Of a stretch of DNA of 64,000 nt, positions 9,811 to 19,258 are shown in pieces (position 1 is the stretch's first letter; every line of letters begins with the position of its first letter). A program made the position numbers and the translations under genes. Location: positions 124,001-188,000 of the forward strand of contig NZ_JIAN01000007.1 in assembly GCF_000688475.1 (NCBI RefSeq). The letters are read 5' to 3'. Below the pieces are notes generated by a model. It had not been told where the DNA came from and did not search any database. It saw only the letters and a program-made list of their open reading frames with translations. The stretch comes from Cellulomonas sp. URHE0023 (GTDB lineage Bacteria; Actinomycetota; Actinomycetes; Actinomycetales; Cellulomonadaceae).

Positions 9811-10734
9811 ATGACGCGACGTGGGTGGACGCTGCTGCTCGCCGTCGGAGTCATCTGGGGCATCCCGTACCTCCTGATCAAGATCGCGGTCGGCGAGGTG
9901 ACGCCGGCGATGGTCGTCTTCGTCCGCACCGCGATAGGCGCGCTGCTGCTGCTGCCCTTCGCGCTGCGTGGCGGTGGGCTCCGCGTGCTGCACGGTCACT
10001 GGAGACCGCTTCTCGCCTTCGCGGCGCTGGAGATCATCGGTCCGTGGATTCTGTTGTCCAACGCCGAGACCACGCTGGCCAGCTCGACCACAGGGCTGCT
10101 GATCGCCACGGTGCCGATCATCGCGGTCGTCCTGGGGCGCCTCGTCGGCGACCGACGCCCGGTCGGGGCCATCCGGTGGACCGGGCTGCTGGTCGGCCTG
10201 GCCGGGGTCGGGCTCCTGCTCGGGCCGGGCGCAGCAAGCGGTGGGAGCCCGTGGGCAGTCGCACAGGTGCTGCTCGCAGCCGTCGGCTACGCCAGCGCGC
10301 CCATGATCGCGGACCTCTTCCTGCGCGACGTGCCGGCCATCCCGCTGACCGCCACCTGCCTCGCCGTGACTGCCATGTTCTACCTTCCCGTCGTGCTGCT
10401 CACGGGGCCGCACGCGTGGCCGACGCTGGACGCGGTGCTGGCGCTGATCGCCCTTGGCGCCGCCTGCACGGCACTCGCATTCGTGCTGTTCTTCCGGCTC
10501 ATCCTCGAGGTCGGCGCCGCGCGCTCGACCCTGGTCGCCTACCTCAACCCCGTCGTCGCGGTGGCGCTTGGTGCGCTGGTGCTCGACGAGGCGGTCACGA
10601 TCGCGGTCGTCGTCGCCACGGCACTGATCCTGCTCGGCTCCGCCGCCGCGTCGCGCCGGTCACGCCCTTCCGAGCCGGCGCCTCGAGACATCGAAGAGCT
10701 CGCGGTCCAGCCGGAGGGCGTGCCACCAGGCTGA
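9811..10734 (+). CDS. EamA-family (DMT superfamily) transporter
   Basis: A 307-residue membrane protein with about ten hydrophobic helices in two EamA repeats (about residues 5-135 and 150-285). The first begins GWTLLLAVGVIWGIPYLLIKIAVGEVTP and the second ends in YLNPVVAVALGALVLDEAV, both typical of drug/metabolite exporters. The C-terminal 25 residues are polar and probably cytoplasmic. The substrate cannot be read from sequence. It lies 95 bases downstream of the GlxA-type regulator on the same strand, so cotranscription is possible but not compelling. Confidence 0.9.
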   Translation: MTRRGWTLLLAVGVIWGIPYLLIKIAVGEVTPAMVVFVRTAIGALLLLPFALRGGGLRVLHGHWRPLLAFAALEIIGPWILLSNAETTLASSTTGLLIATVPIIAVVLGRLVGDRRPVGAIRWTGLLVGLAGVGLLLGPGAASGGSPWAVAQVLLAAVGYASAPMIADLFLRDVPAIPLTATCLAVTAMFYLPVVLLTGPHAWPTLDAVLALIALGAACTALAFVLFFRLILEVGAARSTLVAYLNPVVAVALGALVLDEAVTIAVVVATALILLGSAAASRRSRPSEPAPRDIEELAVQPEGVPPG

Positions 10735-10795
10735 CCTGCAGTGAAACGACCCGACGTCTCGTCAGGAAGCCCGCGGCCACTGCGAGGCTGGCCGC

Positions 10796-11197
10796 GTGTC
10801 CGCGCGCGAGAACCCGGCCGATGGGCCTGAGACGCGCTCTGCGGCTTTCCTGCGGAGCTCTCACGCGTCCAGGCCTCGTGGCTGGTCGACCGGCGAGACG
10901 GCAGCGCTGCTCGGCGTCCTGCTGTACGTGCTCCTGCCGTTCGCCTACGTCCTCCTCGTGCTCGCCGCCACATCCTCCTTGGGTGGAGCCGGGAGCGACA
11001 GCCCCGAGACGCGACGGCTGGGCCTCATCGCAGTCGTCCTGGCTGCTCTCACGATCGGCTGCGCGATCGGGGCGGTCGTCGCCGGCTGCGTCGCGCTGCT
11101 ACGAGGGAGACGCGACTCCACCCTGGCGCTCATCGGCATCGTGCTCGGCCTGTTCCCGTTCCTCTGCCTCGTCGTCCTGGCGCTGGTTCCGCACTGA
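10796..11197 (+). CDS. Small DUF4190-like membrane protein
   Basis: A 133-residue protein with a polar N-terminus (about 30 residues) and three hydrophobic helices at about 36-56, 74-100 and 110-131. The last two enclose a GCAIGAVVAGCVALLRGRRDSTLALIGIVLG segment. The layout resembles small DUF4190-type membrane proteins of unknown function common in actinobacteria. It is a clear paralogue of the next gene: both share a cgc-aigAVa...R-x(3)-(S/T)LA-GiVLG core. It starts at GTG 10796. A short GC hairpin follows at 11243-11260. Confidence 0.65.
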   Translation: MSARENPADGPETRSAAFLRSSHASRPRGWSTGETAALLGVLLYVLLPFAYVLLVLAATSSLGGAGSDSPETRRLGLIAVVLAALTIGCAIGAVVAGCVALLRGRRDSTLALIGIVLGLFPFLCLVVLALVPH

Positions 11198-11242
11198 CCG
11201 CGCCGTGAGGCGCTCGACGGTTGCGCGGTGAGCCTCGGGCGA

Positions 11243-11260
11243 CGGGGGCGGGCGCCCCCG
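11243..11260 (+). terminator. GC hairpin after the first small membrane-protein gene
   Basis: A 7-bp stem CGGGGGC / GCCCCCG (11243-11249 and 11254-11260) with a 4-base loop, 46 bases after the stop at 11197. No U-tract. It may separate the two paralogous membrane-protein genes. Confidence 0.4.
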
Positions 11261-11329
11261 GGGCGAGCGGACGGGTGAAGCGAGCTCTCGTGGAGCACGG
11301 TGGGCCACCTCGGGTGCCACGCTCGAGAC

Positions 11330-11707
11330 ATGTCCGTGCCGCCGGAGGGCCCCGTCGCAGACCGGACGCCGGTCTCCTTCTCGCCCGGCACGCCTCGCTG
11401 GACGACCGGCGCCACGGCGCTGCTGCTCGGCATCCTCACGATCGCTCTGCTGGCCGTCGGGGCCTTCGCCGGTCTGGTCGCCGCCCTCGCGGGCTTCGGC
11501 GGCACGAGCGAGGCCGAGGCCAACCTGTGGACCACCGCCGCGGTCGTTGCTGTCGTGCTCGGTGCCGGCTGCGCGATCGGCGCGGTCGCGACCGCCGTCT
11601 TCGCCCTCGTCCACGGGCGCGAACGGACGCTGGCGACGACCGGGCTGGTGCTGGGCGTGCTCCCGGTCGTCGGCGTCGCCGTCGTCGTGCTCTTCTCCGT
11701 GAGCTGA
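11330..11707 (+). CDS. Small DUF4190-like membrane protein, paralogue of the preceding gene
   Basis: A 125-residue protein with three hydrophobic helices at about residues 28-55, 68-92 and 102-123. It is aligned in layout with the gene at 10796-11197: both have GCAIGAV in helix two and ATTGLVLG/ALIGIVLG before helix three. This indicates a tandem duplication. ATG 11330 is chosen; a GTG 30 bases upstream is in frame but would add His/Cys-containing residues atypical for the family. The function is unknown, probably a membrane-resident accessory protein. A bidirectional hairpin terminator follows. Confidence 0.62.
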   Translation: MSVPPEGPVADRTPVSFSPGTPRWTTGATALLLGILTIALLAVGAFAGLVAALAGFGGTSEAEANLWTTAAVVAVVLGAGCAIGAVATAVFALVHGRERTLATTGLVLGVLPVVGVAVVVLFSVS

Positions 11708-11708
11708 A

Positions 11709-11740
11709 CCGACCCCGGCCCGCGAACGGACCGGGGTCGG
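11709..11740. terminator. Bidirectional hairpin between convergent genes
   Basis: Perfect 10-bp stem CCGACCCCGG (11709-11718) / CCGGGGTCGG (11731-11740) with a 12-base loop. It lies between the membrane-protein stop (11707) and the rnj stop (11749), so it can serve both transcripts. Confidence 0.7.
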
Positions 11741-11748
11741 GTCTGACG

Positions 11749-13434
11749 TCAGGCCTCCACGACCACCGGGATGATCATCGGACGGCGGCGCAGACGGTTG
11801 GACACCCAGCGGCCGACGACGCGTCGGATCACCTGCTGGAGCGAGTGCGCGTCGGAGTTGCCGTTGCGCGCCGCGTCCTCGAGGGCAGCGGTGAGCTCAG
11901 GGAGGATGTCGTCGAAGACGGCGTCCTGCTCGGCGAAGCCGCGTGCGTGGATCTGCGGGCCGGCCAGCACCTTGCCGTCAGCGGAGCTGACCACCGCGAA
12001 GATCGAGATGAAGCCCTCGTCCCCCAGGATCCTGCGGTCCTTGAGCTCGACCTCGGTGATCTCACCGACGCTCGAACCGTCGACGTACACGTACCCGCAC
12101 GGTACGGCGCCGACGATGCTCGCCTTGCCGTTCACCAGGTCGACCACGATGCCGTCCTCGGCGAGCACCACACGGTCGGCGGGCACCCCGGTCTGGACGG
12201 CGAGCGCAGCGTTGGCCACGAGGTGACGGATCTCCCCGTGCACCGGCATGACGTTGCGCGGCTTGAGGATGTTGTAGCAGTACAGGAGCTCACCGGCGCT
12301 GGCGTGCCCGGAGACGTGCACCTTGGCGTTGCCCGAGTGCACGACGCGCGCACCGAGACGCGTGAGGCCGTTGATCACCCGGAAGACGGCGTTCTCGTTC
12401 CCGGGGATCAGCGACGACGCCATGATGACGGTGTCGCCGGGTCCCACGCTGACCTTGTGGTCGTTGTTGGCGATGCGCGAGAGGGCAGCCATCGGCTCAC
12501 CCTGCGAGCCCGTGCACATCAGCACGATCTCGTCGTCGCGCAGCTCGTCGACCTTCTTGATGTCGATCAGCACACCGTCGGGAACGTTCAGGTACCCGAG
12601 GTCTGCGGCGATCCCCATGTTGCGCACCATCGACCGGCCGACGAGGGCGACGCGGCGGTTGTGCGTGTAGGCGGCGTCGAGGACCTGCTGGACGCGGTGC
12701 ACGTGCGACGCGAACGAGGCGACGATGATCCGCTTGGTCGAGTCCGCGAAGACCTGGTCCAGAACGGGTCCGATGCCGCGCTCGGGCGACACGAAGCCGG
12801 GAACCTCGGCGTTGGTGGAGTCGACCATGAAGAGGTCGACGCCCTTCTCACCGAGCCGCGCGAACGCACGGAGGTCGGTGATCCGGCCGTCCATCGGCAG
12901 CTGGTCCATCTTGAAGTCGCCGGTGTGCAGCACGGTCCCGGCCCCGGTGGTCACCGCGACCGCGAGCGCGTCAGGGATCGAGTGGTTGACGGCGATGAAC
13001 TCGCACTCGAAGTCGCCGAACGCCTCGGTGTCACCCTCGGCCACCACCCGGGTGACCGGCGTGATGCGGTGCTCCTTGAGCTTGGCCTCGATGAACGCCA
13101 GCGTCAGGCGGGAGCCGACCAGCGGGATGTCGCGGCGCAGGCGCAGGAGGTACGGGACGGCACCGATGTGGTCCTCGTGCCCGTGGGTCAGGACGATCGC
13201 CTCGATGTCGTTCAGGCGGTCCTTGATGTACTCGAAGTCGGGGAGGATCAGGTCGACGCCGGGCTGGTGGTCCTCGGGGAACAGGACGCCGCAGTCGATG
13301 ACGAGCAGGCGGCCGGCGTACTCGAGGACGGCCATGTTGCGGCCGACCTCACCCAGTCCGCCGAGCGCCACGACGCGCAGGGCCCCGCTCGGCAGTGCCG
13401 GGGGCAGGGTGAGCTCGGGGTGCGGGTGACTCAT
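11749..13434 (-). CDS. rnj: Ribonuclease J
   Basis: A 561-residue beta-CASP metallo-beta-lactamase nuclease with 5'-3' exo- and endonuclease activity, used in mRNA decay and rRNA maturation. The zinc motif HGHEDH is at residues 84-89. GGLGEVGRNM near 25-34, the beta-CASP core with VASFASHVHRVQQV, SGHAS, and MPVHGEIRHLVAN are all recognisable. It starts at ATG 13434 with an AGGAGA site upstream. The gene lies 16 bases downstream of dapA on the same strand, the dapA-rnj order widespread in actinobacteria. Confidence 0.96.
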   Translation of the reverse strand: MSHPHPELTLPPALPSGALRVVALGGLGEVGRNMAVLEYAGRLLVIDCGVLFPEDHQPGVDLILPDFEYIKDRLNDIEAIVLTHGHEDHIGAVPYLLRLRRDIPLVGSRLTLAFIEAKLKEHRITPVTRVVAEGDTEAFGDFECEFIAVNHSIPDALAVAVTTGAGTVLHTGDFKMDQLPMDGRITDLRAFARLGEKGVDLFMVDSTNAEVPGFVSPERGIGPVLDQVFADSTKRIIVASFASHVHRVQQVLDAAYTHNRRVALVGRSMVRNMGIAADLGYLNVPDGVLIDIKKVDELRDDEIVLMCTGSQGEPMAALSRIANNDHKVSVGPGDTVIMASSLIPGNENAVFRVINGLTRLGARVVHSGNAKVHVSGHASAGELLYCYNILKPRNVMPVHGEIRHLVANAALAVQTGVPADRVVLAEDGIVVDLVNGKASIVGAVPCGYVYVDGSSVGEITEVELKDRRILGDEGFISIFAVVSSADGKVLAGPQIHARGFAEQDAVFDDILPELTAALEDAARNGNSDAHSLQQVIRRVVGRWVSNRLRRRPMIIPVVVEA

Positions 13435-13450
13435 GTGTCTCCTGGTGGGG

Positions 13451-14368
13451 TCAGCGAACGGCGACGTCGAGCAGTCCGGAAGCCCGCAGGCCGTCTCGGA
13501 TCAGCGCGAGCTCGTCGTCGGACGCGGGAACGAGCGGGAGGCGCACCGAGCGCTCGGGCAGCAAGCCCAGCACCTGGAGCGCGGCCTTCGCGGCGACGGC
13601 CTGGAAGCCGGCACCGTTGAGCGCGTCGATCGCGGGGATGATCGATCGGAAGATGCGCAGCGCCTCGGCGTGGTCACCCGCGTCGAACGCCTGGACGGTG
13701 TCCGCGAGCTGACGGCCGGCGACGTGTCCGGTGACGCTGACGATTCCTGCGGCGCCGTGCGCCAGCAGGGTGAGCAGGGCGCCGTCGTCACCGGAGTACC
13801 ACGCCAGACCGGTGCGCTCGATGGCCTTCGCGGCGGCGAAGGTGTCGCCCGTGGCGTCCTTCATGGCGACCACGCGGTCGTGCTCGGCGAGCGCCTCGAT
13901 GGTCGCTGCCCCGAACCGGACCCCGGTACGACCGGGCACGTCGTACAGCATGACGGGCAGGTCGGTCGCGTCCGCAACCGCCGTGACGTGCCGCCGGACG
14001 CCCTCCTGCGAGGGGCGCGAGTAGTAGGGGCTCACCACGAGCAGACCGTGGGCACCGGCCTCGGCTGCCTGTTCGGCCATCCGGACGGCGTGTGCGGTGT
14101 CGTTGGAACCTGCTCCGGCGACGACCCACACGTCGTCGCCCACGGCCTCGACGACGGCGGCGACCAGCTCAGCCTTCTCGGGCGCGTGCGTGGTCGACGC
14201 CTCACCGGTCGTGCCGTTCAGCACGAGGCCGTCGTGACCCGTGGCGACGAGGTGCCGGGCCAGCTGGACCGCGGTCCCGAGGTCGACTGCGCCGTCCGCC
14301 GTGAAGGGCGTGACCATCGCGGTGAGCACGGACCCGAACGGGCGGGCGGGCGTGGCGGTGCGCGGCAT
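13451..14368 (-). CDS. dapA: 4-hydroxy-tetrahydrodipicolinate synthase
   Basis: A 305-residue TIM-barrel aldolase that condenses pyruvate with aspartate semialdehyde in lysine and diaminopimelate synthesis. The pyruvate-binding NGTTGE (51-56), the catalytic Tyr142 in VMLYDVPGRTG and the Schiff-base Lys170 in VVAMKDATGD are present. The frame is open to 14437, but ATG 14368 gives the family-typical N-terminus. It is followed after 16 bases by rnj. dapB lies about 7 kb away in the same window and the same direction, so the pathway is split between transcripts. Confidence 0.95.
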   Translation of the reverse strand: MPRTATPARPFGSVLTAMVTPFTADGAVDLGTAVQLARHLVATGHDGLVLNGTTGEASTTHAPEKAELVAAVVEAVGDDVWVVAGAGSNDTAHAVRMAEQAAEAGAHGLLVVSPYYSRPSQEGVRRHVTAVADATDLPVMLYDVPGRTGVRFGAATIEALAEHDRVVAMKDATGDTFAAAKAIERTGLAWYSGDDGALLTLLAHGAAGIVSVTGHVAGRQLADTVQAFDAGDHAEALRIFRSIIPAIDALNGAGFQAVAAKAALQVLGLLPERSVRLPLVPASDDELALIRDGLRASGLLDVAVR

Positions 14369-14458
14369 GGGGCCACGGTACCGCCCCGGCGTGTATCGGC
14401 GTGGCGGCCGGTCACGACCTAGGCGACCGCCGGACACCGGCGATGCGGTCTGAGCGGG

Positions 14459-14767
14459 TCACGGTCCTGGTGGCGAGAGCACGGGCGCAGGTTCCGTGGT
14501 GACGAGCCTGATGACGTCGGGGCCGGCGAGCACGGCCTCCCCCGAGACGTGCCAGCCGGTCAGGTCCCCTTCGGGCAGCTCGGATCGTCGGGCCTGCAGC
14601 GTCCAGGGGCGGCCGGTGCTCTGGTGGTCCGTGAGCAGGTCCGGCTGACCCTCCACCCCGCGCGTGCTCTGGACCTCCACCTCGAGCTCGACGACGTCCG
14701 ACCCGACCTCTCGGACGGCCTGGACGACCCCGACGACGGCGGTGCGGTTCTTGCGCGCCGCGACCAC
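14459..14767 (-). CDS. Small hypothetical protein abutting the M6 protease gene
   Basis: A 102-residue protein I do not recognise. Its GTG start follows the TGA of the M6 protease directly, with no gap, so translation by termination-reinitiation is likely. The sequence is hydrophilic and predicted beta-rich (VVELEVEVQSTRG, PWTLQARRSEL, WHVSGEAVLAGPDVIRLVTTE). It has no signal peptide, membrane segment or Cys. The coupling suggests a partner such as an inhibitor or folding factor for the protease, similar in arrangement to the emfourin inhibitors encoded beside protealysin-like proteases, but I see no emfourin motif. Function unknown. Confidence 0.6.
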   Translation of the reverse strand: MVAARKNRTAVVGVVQAVREVGSDVVELEVEVQSTRGVEGQPDLLTDHQSTGRPWTLQARRSELPEGDLTGWHVSGEAVLAGPDVIRLVTTEPAPVLSPPGP

Positions 14768-16309
14768 TCAGCTCACCTTTCCGCCCGCCGGGACGGTGTC
14801 GTACAGGGCCTTGAGGTCGAGGGCCTGCTGGGCGATCCCCGTGCCGTCCTTGACGAGCGCGTCGATGAGCACCTTGATCGCGGCCGTGCTGTCAGGAGGC
14901 GGCGTCGGGGTCGAGCTGACCCGGACGGACACGGTCATGGAGGCGCCGGACGCGGAGATCGTCGACAGGGCCACGCTCGTGTCGACGTTGGCGAACGACC
15001 TCGTGCTCGGCGTGGTCGACCCGTCGACCGCGGTGATCGCACCGGTGCCCGGGAACGGGTCGGCAGGGTCGCCGCCGTTGTGGTTGAGCTCGAGGTCTCG
15101 TCGTCCGTCGGCCTGGACGAGCCCGACCTTGTAGTGGTTCTCGTCGGTGTTCCCCGGCATGGACTCGTCGATGTGCCACAGGAGCAGACCGGACCCGGGC
15201 AGCGCCGCGTCGTAGCCGTTCGGCTGGCGGTTCTCGAGCAGGAAGTACTCCGACCCGGCGGTGCCGTCCTGCCACAGTCGGAACACCGTGTGCCCGGTGT
15301 CGACCGAGGGGATGGTCAGCGGGCCGTCGGCGGTGACGACGGTCGTGGTCACCCAGCCCTGGTTCACCTTGCACCACGCACCCGGGTGTGCGGGCTGCTC
15401 ACCGGGCACCGCGCCGTTCCAGGAGCCGCCGGCCATGAGGCACCAGTCGCCGATGCCGGAGGACGAGTAGTCGGTGTCGTACAGGTCCGGGAAGCCGAAC
15501 AGCAGGTGGCCCAGCTCGTGCGCGCTGACCCCGATCTTCGCGTCCTCGGGGATGGTCAGGTAGCCGTAGATCTTGCTCGAGTCCGCCTTGTAGGCCTTCT
15601 CGAGCGTCGACTTGTGGGACCAGATGTCACCGAGCGCGCCGGTCTCCTCAGCGCCCTGGCCGGCGTGCACCACGATGAACGCGTCGACGAACCCGTTGTG
15701 GTCGTTGTCGTAGGGCGAGAAGTCGACGTCCTTGTTCGCGGCGACCGCTGCGTCGTGCGCCAGGACGGGTGTGCGGAACGGTGTGCCGTTCTTGCCCACG
15801 CCGGAGCCGTTCGCGGCGTACCAGGCGAGCGTGTGCGGCATCCGGTACGGGCCGACCACGACTCCCTCGAGCTGGACGAGGTTGTTGGTGACCTCCTGGT
15901 AGTACTCCTTGACGCTTCCGTGCGGCAGCACGCCCGTGGAGAAGAACAGGTCCTCCATCTGCGTCTGCGTCGCCGTGAGGTGCTTGTCCGAGAAGTCGAC
16001 CAGGACCACGGCGATGCGGACGGCTCCGCGCAGCGGCGCCCGGTCCGCAGCCGCACCTCGGATCGCGGTCAGCGACGTGCCGACGGGGAACTCCTCGGGT
16101 GGCACGATCACGCCGTCGTTGAACCCGAGAGGGCGCGGGTCCCGCTCGATGCGCAGGAACGGCGCCGCGCCGTCCGTGCGCGCCGCCGCCTCGTTGGCCC
16201 CCTCGAGCGCCCGGGTCCACTGTTCACGCAGCTGAGGGCTCGGCGGGACGGCACAGGTCTGGTGAAGCTGGTCGTGCGTGAAGACGGGTTCGCTCAAGGA
16301 GTCCGACAT
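14768..16309 (-). CDS. M6-family (immune inhibitor A-like) zinc metalloprotease domain protein
   Basis: A 513-residue protein with the M6 peptidase active site HELGH at residues 264-268 followed by LLFGFPDLYD. Upstream is a possible calcium-binding SPYDNDHNGFVDAF (about 198-211). Downstream is GDWCLMAGGSW. The C-terminal third (about 330-470) is beta-rich and resembles the immune inhibitor A accessory region. No signal peptide or transmembrane segment is visible at the N-terminus (MSDSLSEPVFTHDQLHQ), unlike secreted M6 enzymes, so its location is unclear. A 102-residue gene starts directly at its stop codon. The start used is ATG 16309; a start 18 bases upstream is possible. Confidence 0.85.
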   Translation of the reverse strand: MSDSLSEPVFTHDQLHQTCAVPPSPQLREQWTRALEGANEAAARTDGAAPFLRIERDPRPLGFNDGVIVPPEEFPVGTSLTAIRGAAADRAPLRGAVRIAVVLVDFSDKHLTATQTQMEDLFFSTGVLPHGSVKEYYQEVTNNLVQLEGVVVGPYRMPHTLAWYAANGSGVGKNGTPFRTPVLAHDAAVAANKDVDFSPYDNDHNGFVDAFIVVHAGQGAEETGALGDIWSHKSTLEKAYKADSSKIYGYLTIPEDAKIGVSAHELGHLLFGFPDLYDTDYSSSGIGDWCLMAGGSWNGAVPGEQPAHPGAWCKVNQGWVTTTVVTADGPLTIPSVDTGHTVFRLWQDGTAGSEYFLLENRQPNGYDAALPGSGLLLWHIDESMPGNTDENHYKVGLVQADGRRDLELNHNGGDPADPFPGTGAITAVDGSTTPSTRSFANVDTSVALSTISASGASMTVSVRVSSTPTPPPDSTAAIKVLIDALVKDGTGIAQQALDLKALYDTVPAGGKVS

Positions 16310-16397
16310 CGTCGTGCCTCTCTGCATCGTGGTCGGGGTCCCGTCGATGCGAACCCTTCCTCACCATGAGCCTTCCGCGACGCCGTCGAATACGCCA

Positions 16398-16423
16398 GAG
16401 GCGCCTCGGATTCTCAGCGCCTC
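16398..16423 (-). terminator. Hairpin overlapping the end of folA
   Basis: Arms GAGGCGC (16398-16404) and GCGCCTC (16417-16423) with a 12-base spacer that contains the folA stop codon. It could end the thyA-folA transcript before the M6 protease gene. The arms are short and the evidence is only the palindrome and its position. Confidence 0.35.
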
Positions 16424-16908
16424 AGGTACGACTCGAACCGGTACCGGGTGCCGCCCGCGCTCGACGTGAGCCACGTCTGGTCGGGGTCGGTGCGCGTCCA
16501 CTCGAGGGGGTCGAGCGTGGGAGCACGCGTGTCGCCGCCGACGTCGAGGGACACCAGCGTGCGTTCCACGCGCTGGGCCAGGGGCAGGAAGAGCGCGTAG
16601 ACCTCGCCCCCACCCACGACCCACGCGTCCCGGTCCCCGACGAGCCGCAGGGACTCCTCGACCCCGTGGGCGACGAGCGCGCCCGGGGGCTCGACCAGGG
16701 GGTTGCGTGTCAGCACGATGTTCGTCCTGCCCGGCAGCGGTCTGAACCGTGGCGGCAGCGAGTCCCAGGTGCCACGACCCATGATGACGGGGTGGCCGCG
16801 GGTCAGGTCCCGGAAGTGGGCCATGTCCTCGGGCACGTGCCAGGGCAGGGTTCCGTCGCGGCCGATCACGCCCGTGGGCGTCTGCGCCCAGATCAGGGCG
16901 ATCGTCAC
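16414..16908 (-). CDS. folA: Dihydrofolate reductase
   Basis: A 164-residue enzyme that reduces dihydrofolate to tetrahydrofolate with NADPH. The opening [29 protein letters not shown] carries the substrate-binding motif and the acidic residues at 27-28. [23 protein letters not shown] (about 41-63) and [13 protein letters not shown] are the cofactor-binding segments. GTG 16908 overlaps the thyA stop by 4 bases (GTGA), so the thyA-folA pair is translationally coupled. It uses the dihydrofolate made by thymidylate synthase. Confidence 0.95.
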   Translation of the reverse strand: MTIALIWAQTPTGVIGRDGTLPWHVPEDMAHFRDLTRGHPVIMGRGTWDSLPPRFRPLPGRTNIVLTRNPLVEPPGALVAHGVEESLRLVGDRDAWVVGGGEVYALFLPLAQRVERTLVSLDVGGDTRAPTLDPLEWTRTDPDQTWLTSSAGGTRYRFESYLRR

Positions 16909-17702
16909 ACGGCCACCGGAGCCTTGATGGTCGGGTGGTGCTCGTAACCGACGACCTCGATGTCCTCGAACGTGTACTCGAAGATCGAGGCGGCCCTGCG
17001 CAGGTTGAGCGTCGGCGCGGGGTACGGCGCCCGGGTCAGCTGCTCGCGCACCTGGTCGACGTGGTTGTCGTAGATGTGGCAGTCGCCGCCGGTCCAGACG
17101 AAGTCCCCGACCTCCAGATCGGCCTGCTGGGCGACCATGTGCGTGAGCAGCGCGTAGGACGCGATGTTGAACGGCACCCCCAGGAACAGGTCCGCCGAGC
17201 GCTGGTACAGCTGGCAGGACAGCCGACCGTCCGCCACGTAGAACTGGAAGAACGCGTGGCAGGGCGCGAGCGCCATCGACGGGATGTCCGCGACGTTCCA
17301 GGCGGAGACGATGTGCCGGCGCGAGTCGGGGTCGCGGCGCAGGTTCTCGATGAGCTGGGTGATCTGGTCGATGTGGCCGCCGTCGGGCGTCGGCCAGCTG
17401 CGCCACTGCACGCCGTAGACGGGGCCGAGCTCACCCTCAGGCGAAGCCCACTCGTCCCAGATGGTCACCTTGTTCTCGTGCAGCCACGCGACGTTGGACT
17501 CGCCGCGCAGGAACCAGAGCAGCTCGTACGCGATCGAGCGCAGGTGCACACGCTTGGTGGTGACCAGCGGGAAGCCCTGCGACAGGTCGAACCGCATCTG
17601 GTGCCCGAACACGCTGCGGGTGCCGGTCCCCGTGCGATCCGCCTTCGGGGTGCCCGTCTCCAGGACGAGCCTCAGGAGGTCTTCGTACGGGGTCTCGATC
17701 AT
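16905..17702 (-). CDS. thyA: Thymidylate synthase (ThyA type)
   Basis: A 265-residue enzyme that methylates dUMP to dTMP using methylenetetrahydrofolate. The catalytic Cys148 sits in [14 protein letters not shown], and [17 protein letters not shown] and [20 protein letters not shown] are all present. The length is close to E. coli ThyA (264). ATG 17702 is chosen; an in-frame ATG at 17711 would add three residues, and neither has a clear Shine-Dalgarno. The divergent dehydrogenase gene starts about 60-70 bases away. Confidence 0.95.
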   Translation of the reverse strand: MIETPYEDLLRLVLETGTPKADRTGTGTRSVFGHQMRFDLSQGFPLVTTKRVHLRSIAYELLWFLRGESNVAWLHENKVTIWDEWASPEGELGPVYGVQWRSWPTPDGGHIDQITQLIENLRRDPDSRRHIVSAWNVADIPSMALAPCHAFFQFYVADGRLSCQLYQRSADLFLGVPFNIASYALLTHMVAQQADLEVGDFVWTGGDCHIYDNHVDQVREQLTRAPYPAPTLNLRRAASIFEYTFEDIEVVGYEHHPTIKAPVAV

Positions 17703-17772
17703 GGGGGCCATCGTAGGTCGCAGATGCGGCGTGCCGGTGGTGCGACGCCCCCGTGCGAGCAAGACTGCGAGC

Positions 17773-19245
17773 ATGACTCCCCCGGCCCTGCCGCCCACCG
17801 TCGCGGCGCACGTCCCGACCGGCATCCTGATCGACGGGGCGTGGCGCCCGGCAGCGAGCGGGCGCACGTTCACCGTCTCGGACCCGGGCACGACCGAGTC
17901 TCTGTTCGACGTCGCCGACGCCGGCTCCGACGACGCGCTCGACGCCCTCACCGCGGCGTCCAACGCCTTCCCCGAGTGGCGGGCCACGGCACCACGCGTG
18001 CGCTCGGAGCTGCTGCGCGCGGTCTTCGAGACGATCACGGCGCGTACCGAGGACATCGCGGCCCTGGTGACCGCCGAGGGCGGCAAGCCTCTGGCCGAGT
18101 CACGCGCTGAGGTCGCCTACGGAGCCGACTACATCCGCTGGTACGCCGAGCAGGCGGTCCGCTTCGAGGGCCTCGCGCGCCGCGCACCCTCCGGGACCAA
18201 CCACCAGCTGGTGCTGCGCCGGGCGGTCGGTCCAGCGCTGCTGATCACCCCGTGGAACTTCCCCATCGCGATGATCGCGCGCAAGGTCGCGCCCGCGCTC
18301 GCGGCCGGGTGCAGCGTCGTCATCAAGCCCGCGCAGCTCACTCCGCTGACCACTGCGTACGTCGCCGAGATCATCCGGGCCGAGCTCGCCGACCGTGGTC
18401 TGCCGACAGGCGTGATCAACGTGCTGCCGTCGGCCTCGGCCCGCAGCATCTCCGGTCCGCTGCTGTCCGACCCACGGCTGCGCAAGCTCTCCTTCACCGG
18501 CTCCACGGAGGTCGGCTCGGCATTGCTGAAGGCGTCGGCAGACACGGTCCTGCGCACGTCCATGGAGCTCGGGGGCAACGCCCCGTTCCTCGTCTTCGAG
18601 GACGCCGACATCGACGCTGCGGTGACGGGCGCGGTCCAGGCCAAGATGCGCAACGCCGGCCAGACGTGTGTCGCCGCGAACAGGTTCCTGGTGCACGCGT
18701 CGGTCGCGGAGGAGTTCACCGCAGCCCTGACGGTCGCGTTCGACAAGCTCGTGGTCGGGCATGGCGCGGACGAGGGCGTGACCGTCGGCCCGCTGATCGA
18801 GGAGGCTGCGGTCGACCGCGTGCAGGAGGTCGTCGCCGAGGCCGTGGACGGCGGGGCGCGCGTGCGGATCGGCGCCGAGCGGCCGGACCGTGCGGGCTAC
18901 TTCTACAACCCGACCGTCCTGGACCGGGTGTCGCCGGACCTGCGGGTGATCACCGAGGAGACGTTCGGGCCGGTCGCGCCGGTCGTGACCTTCGGGTCCG
19001 AGGACGAAGCCGTCGCGCTGGCCAACTCCACACCGTTCGGGCTGGTCGCGTACGCCTACACCCGCGACATCGGGCGGGTCCTGCGTCTTGCGGAGTCGGT
19101 CGACACGGGGATGCTCGGCGTGAACCGAGGCCTCGTGTCCGACGCGAGCGCCCCCTTCGGCGGCGTGAAGTCGTCCGGGCTCGGCCGGGAGGGCGGCGAG
19201 GCGGGGATCGAGGAGTACCTGGACAGCGTCTACGTGGCCATCTGA
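17773..19245 (+). CDS. gabD: NAD(P)-dependent succinate-semialdehyde dehydrogenase family protein
   Basis: A 490-residue aldehyde dehydrogenase. The catalytic Glu266 (MELGGNAP) and Cys299 ([12 protein letters not shown]) are present, as are [29 protein letters not shown] and [27 protein letters not shown], which match the succinate-semialdehyde dehydrogenase subfamily. This would complete GABA breakdown by oxidising succinate semialdehyde to succinate. Its gabT-like partner lies 25 kb away at 44.8 kb, and here it is followed within 14 bases by azlC. The symbol rests on subfamily resemblance; the exact aldehyde is inferred. Confidence 0.88.
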   Translation: MTPPALPPTVAAHVPTGILIDGAWRPAASGRTFTVSDPGTTESLFDVADAGSDDALDALTAASNAFPEWRATAPRVRSELLRAVFETITARTEDIAALVTAEGGKPLAESRAEVAYGADYIRWYAEQAVRFEGLARRAPSGTNHQLVLRRAVGPALLITPWNFPIAMIARKVAPALAAGCSVVIKPAQLTPLTTAYVAEIIRAELADRGLPTGVINVLPSASARSISGPLLSDPRLRKLSFTGSTEVGSALLKASADTVLRTSMELGGNAPFLVFEDADIDAAVTGAVQAKMRNAGQTCVAANRFLVHASVAEEFTAALTVAFDKLVVGHGADEGVTVGPLIEEAAVDRVQEVVAEAVDGGARVRIGAERPDRAGYFYNPTVLDRVSPDLRVITEETFGPVAPVVTFGSEDEAVALANSTPFGLVAYAYTRDIGRVLRLAESVDTGMLGVNRGLVSDASAPFGGVKSSGLGREGGEAGIEEYLDSVYVAI

Positions 19246-19258
19246 GACAGTTGCGTCC

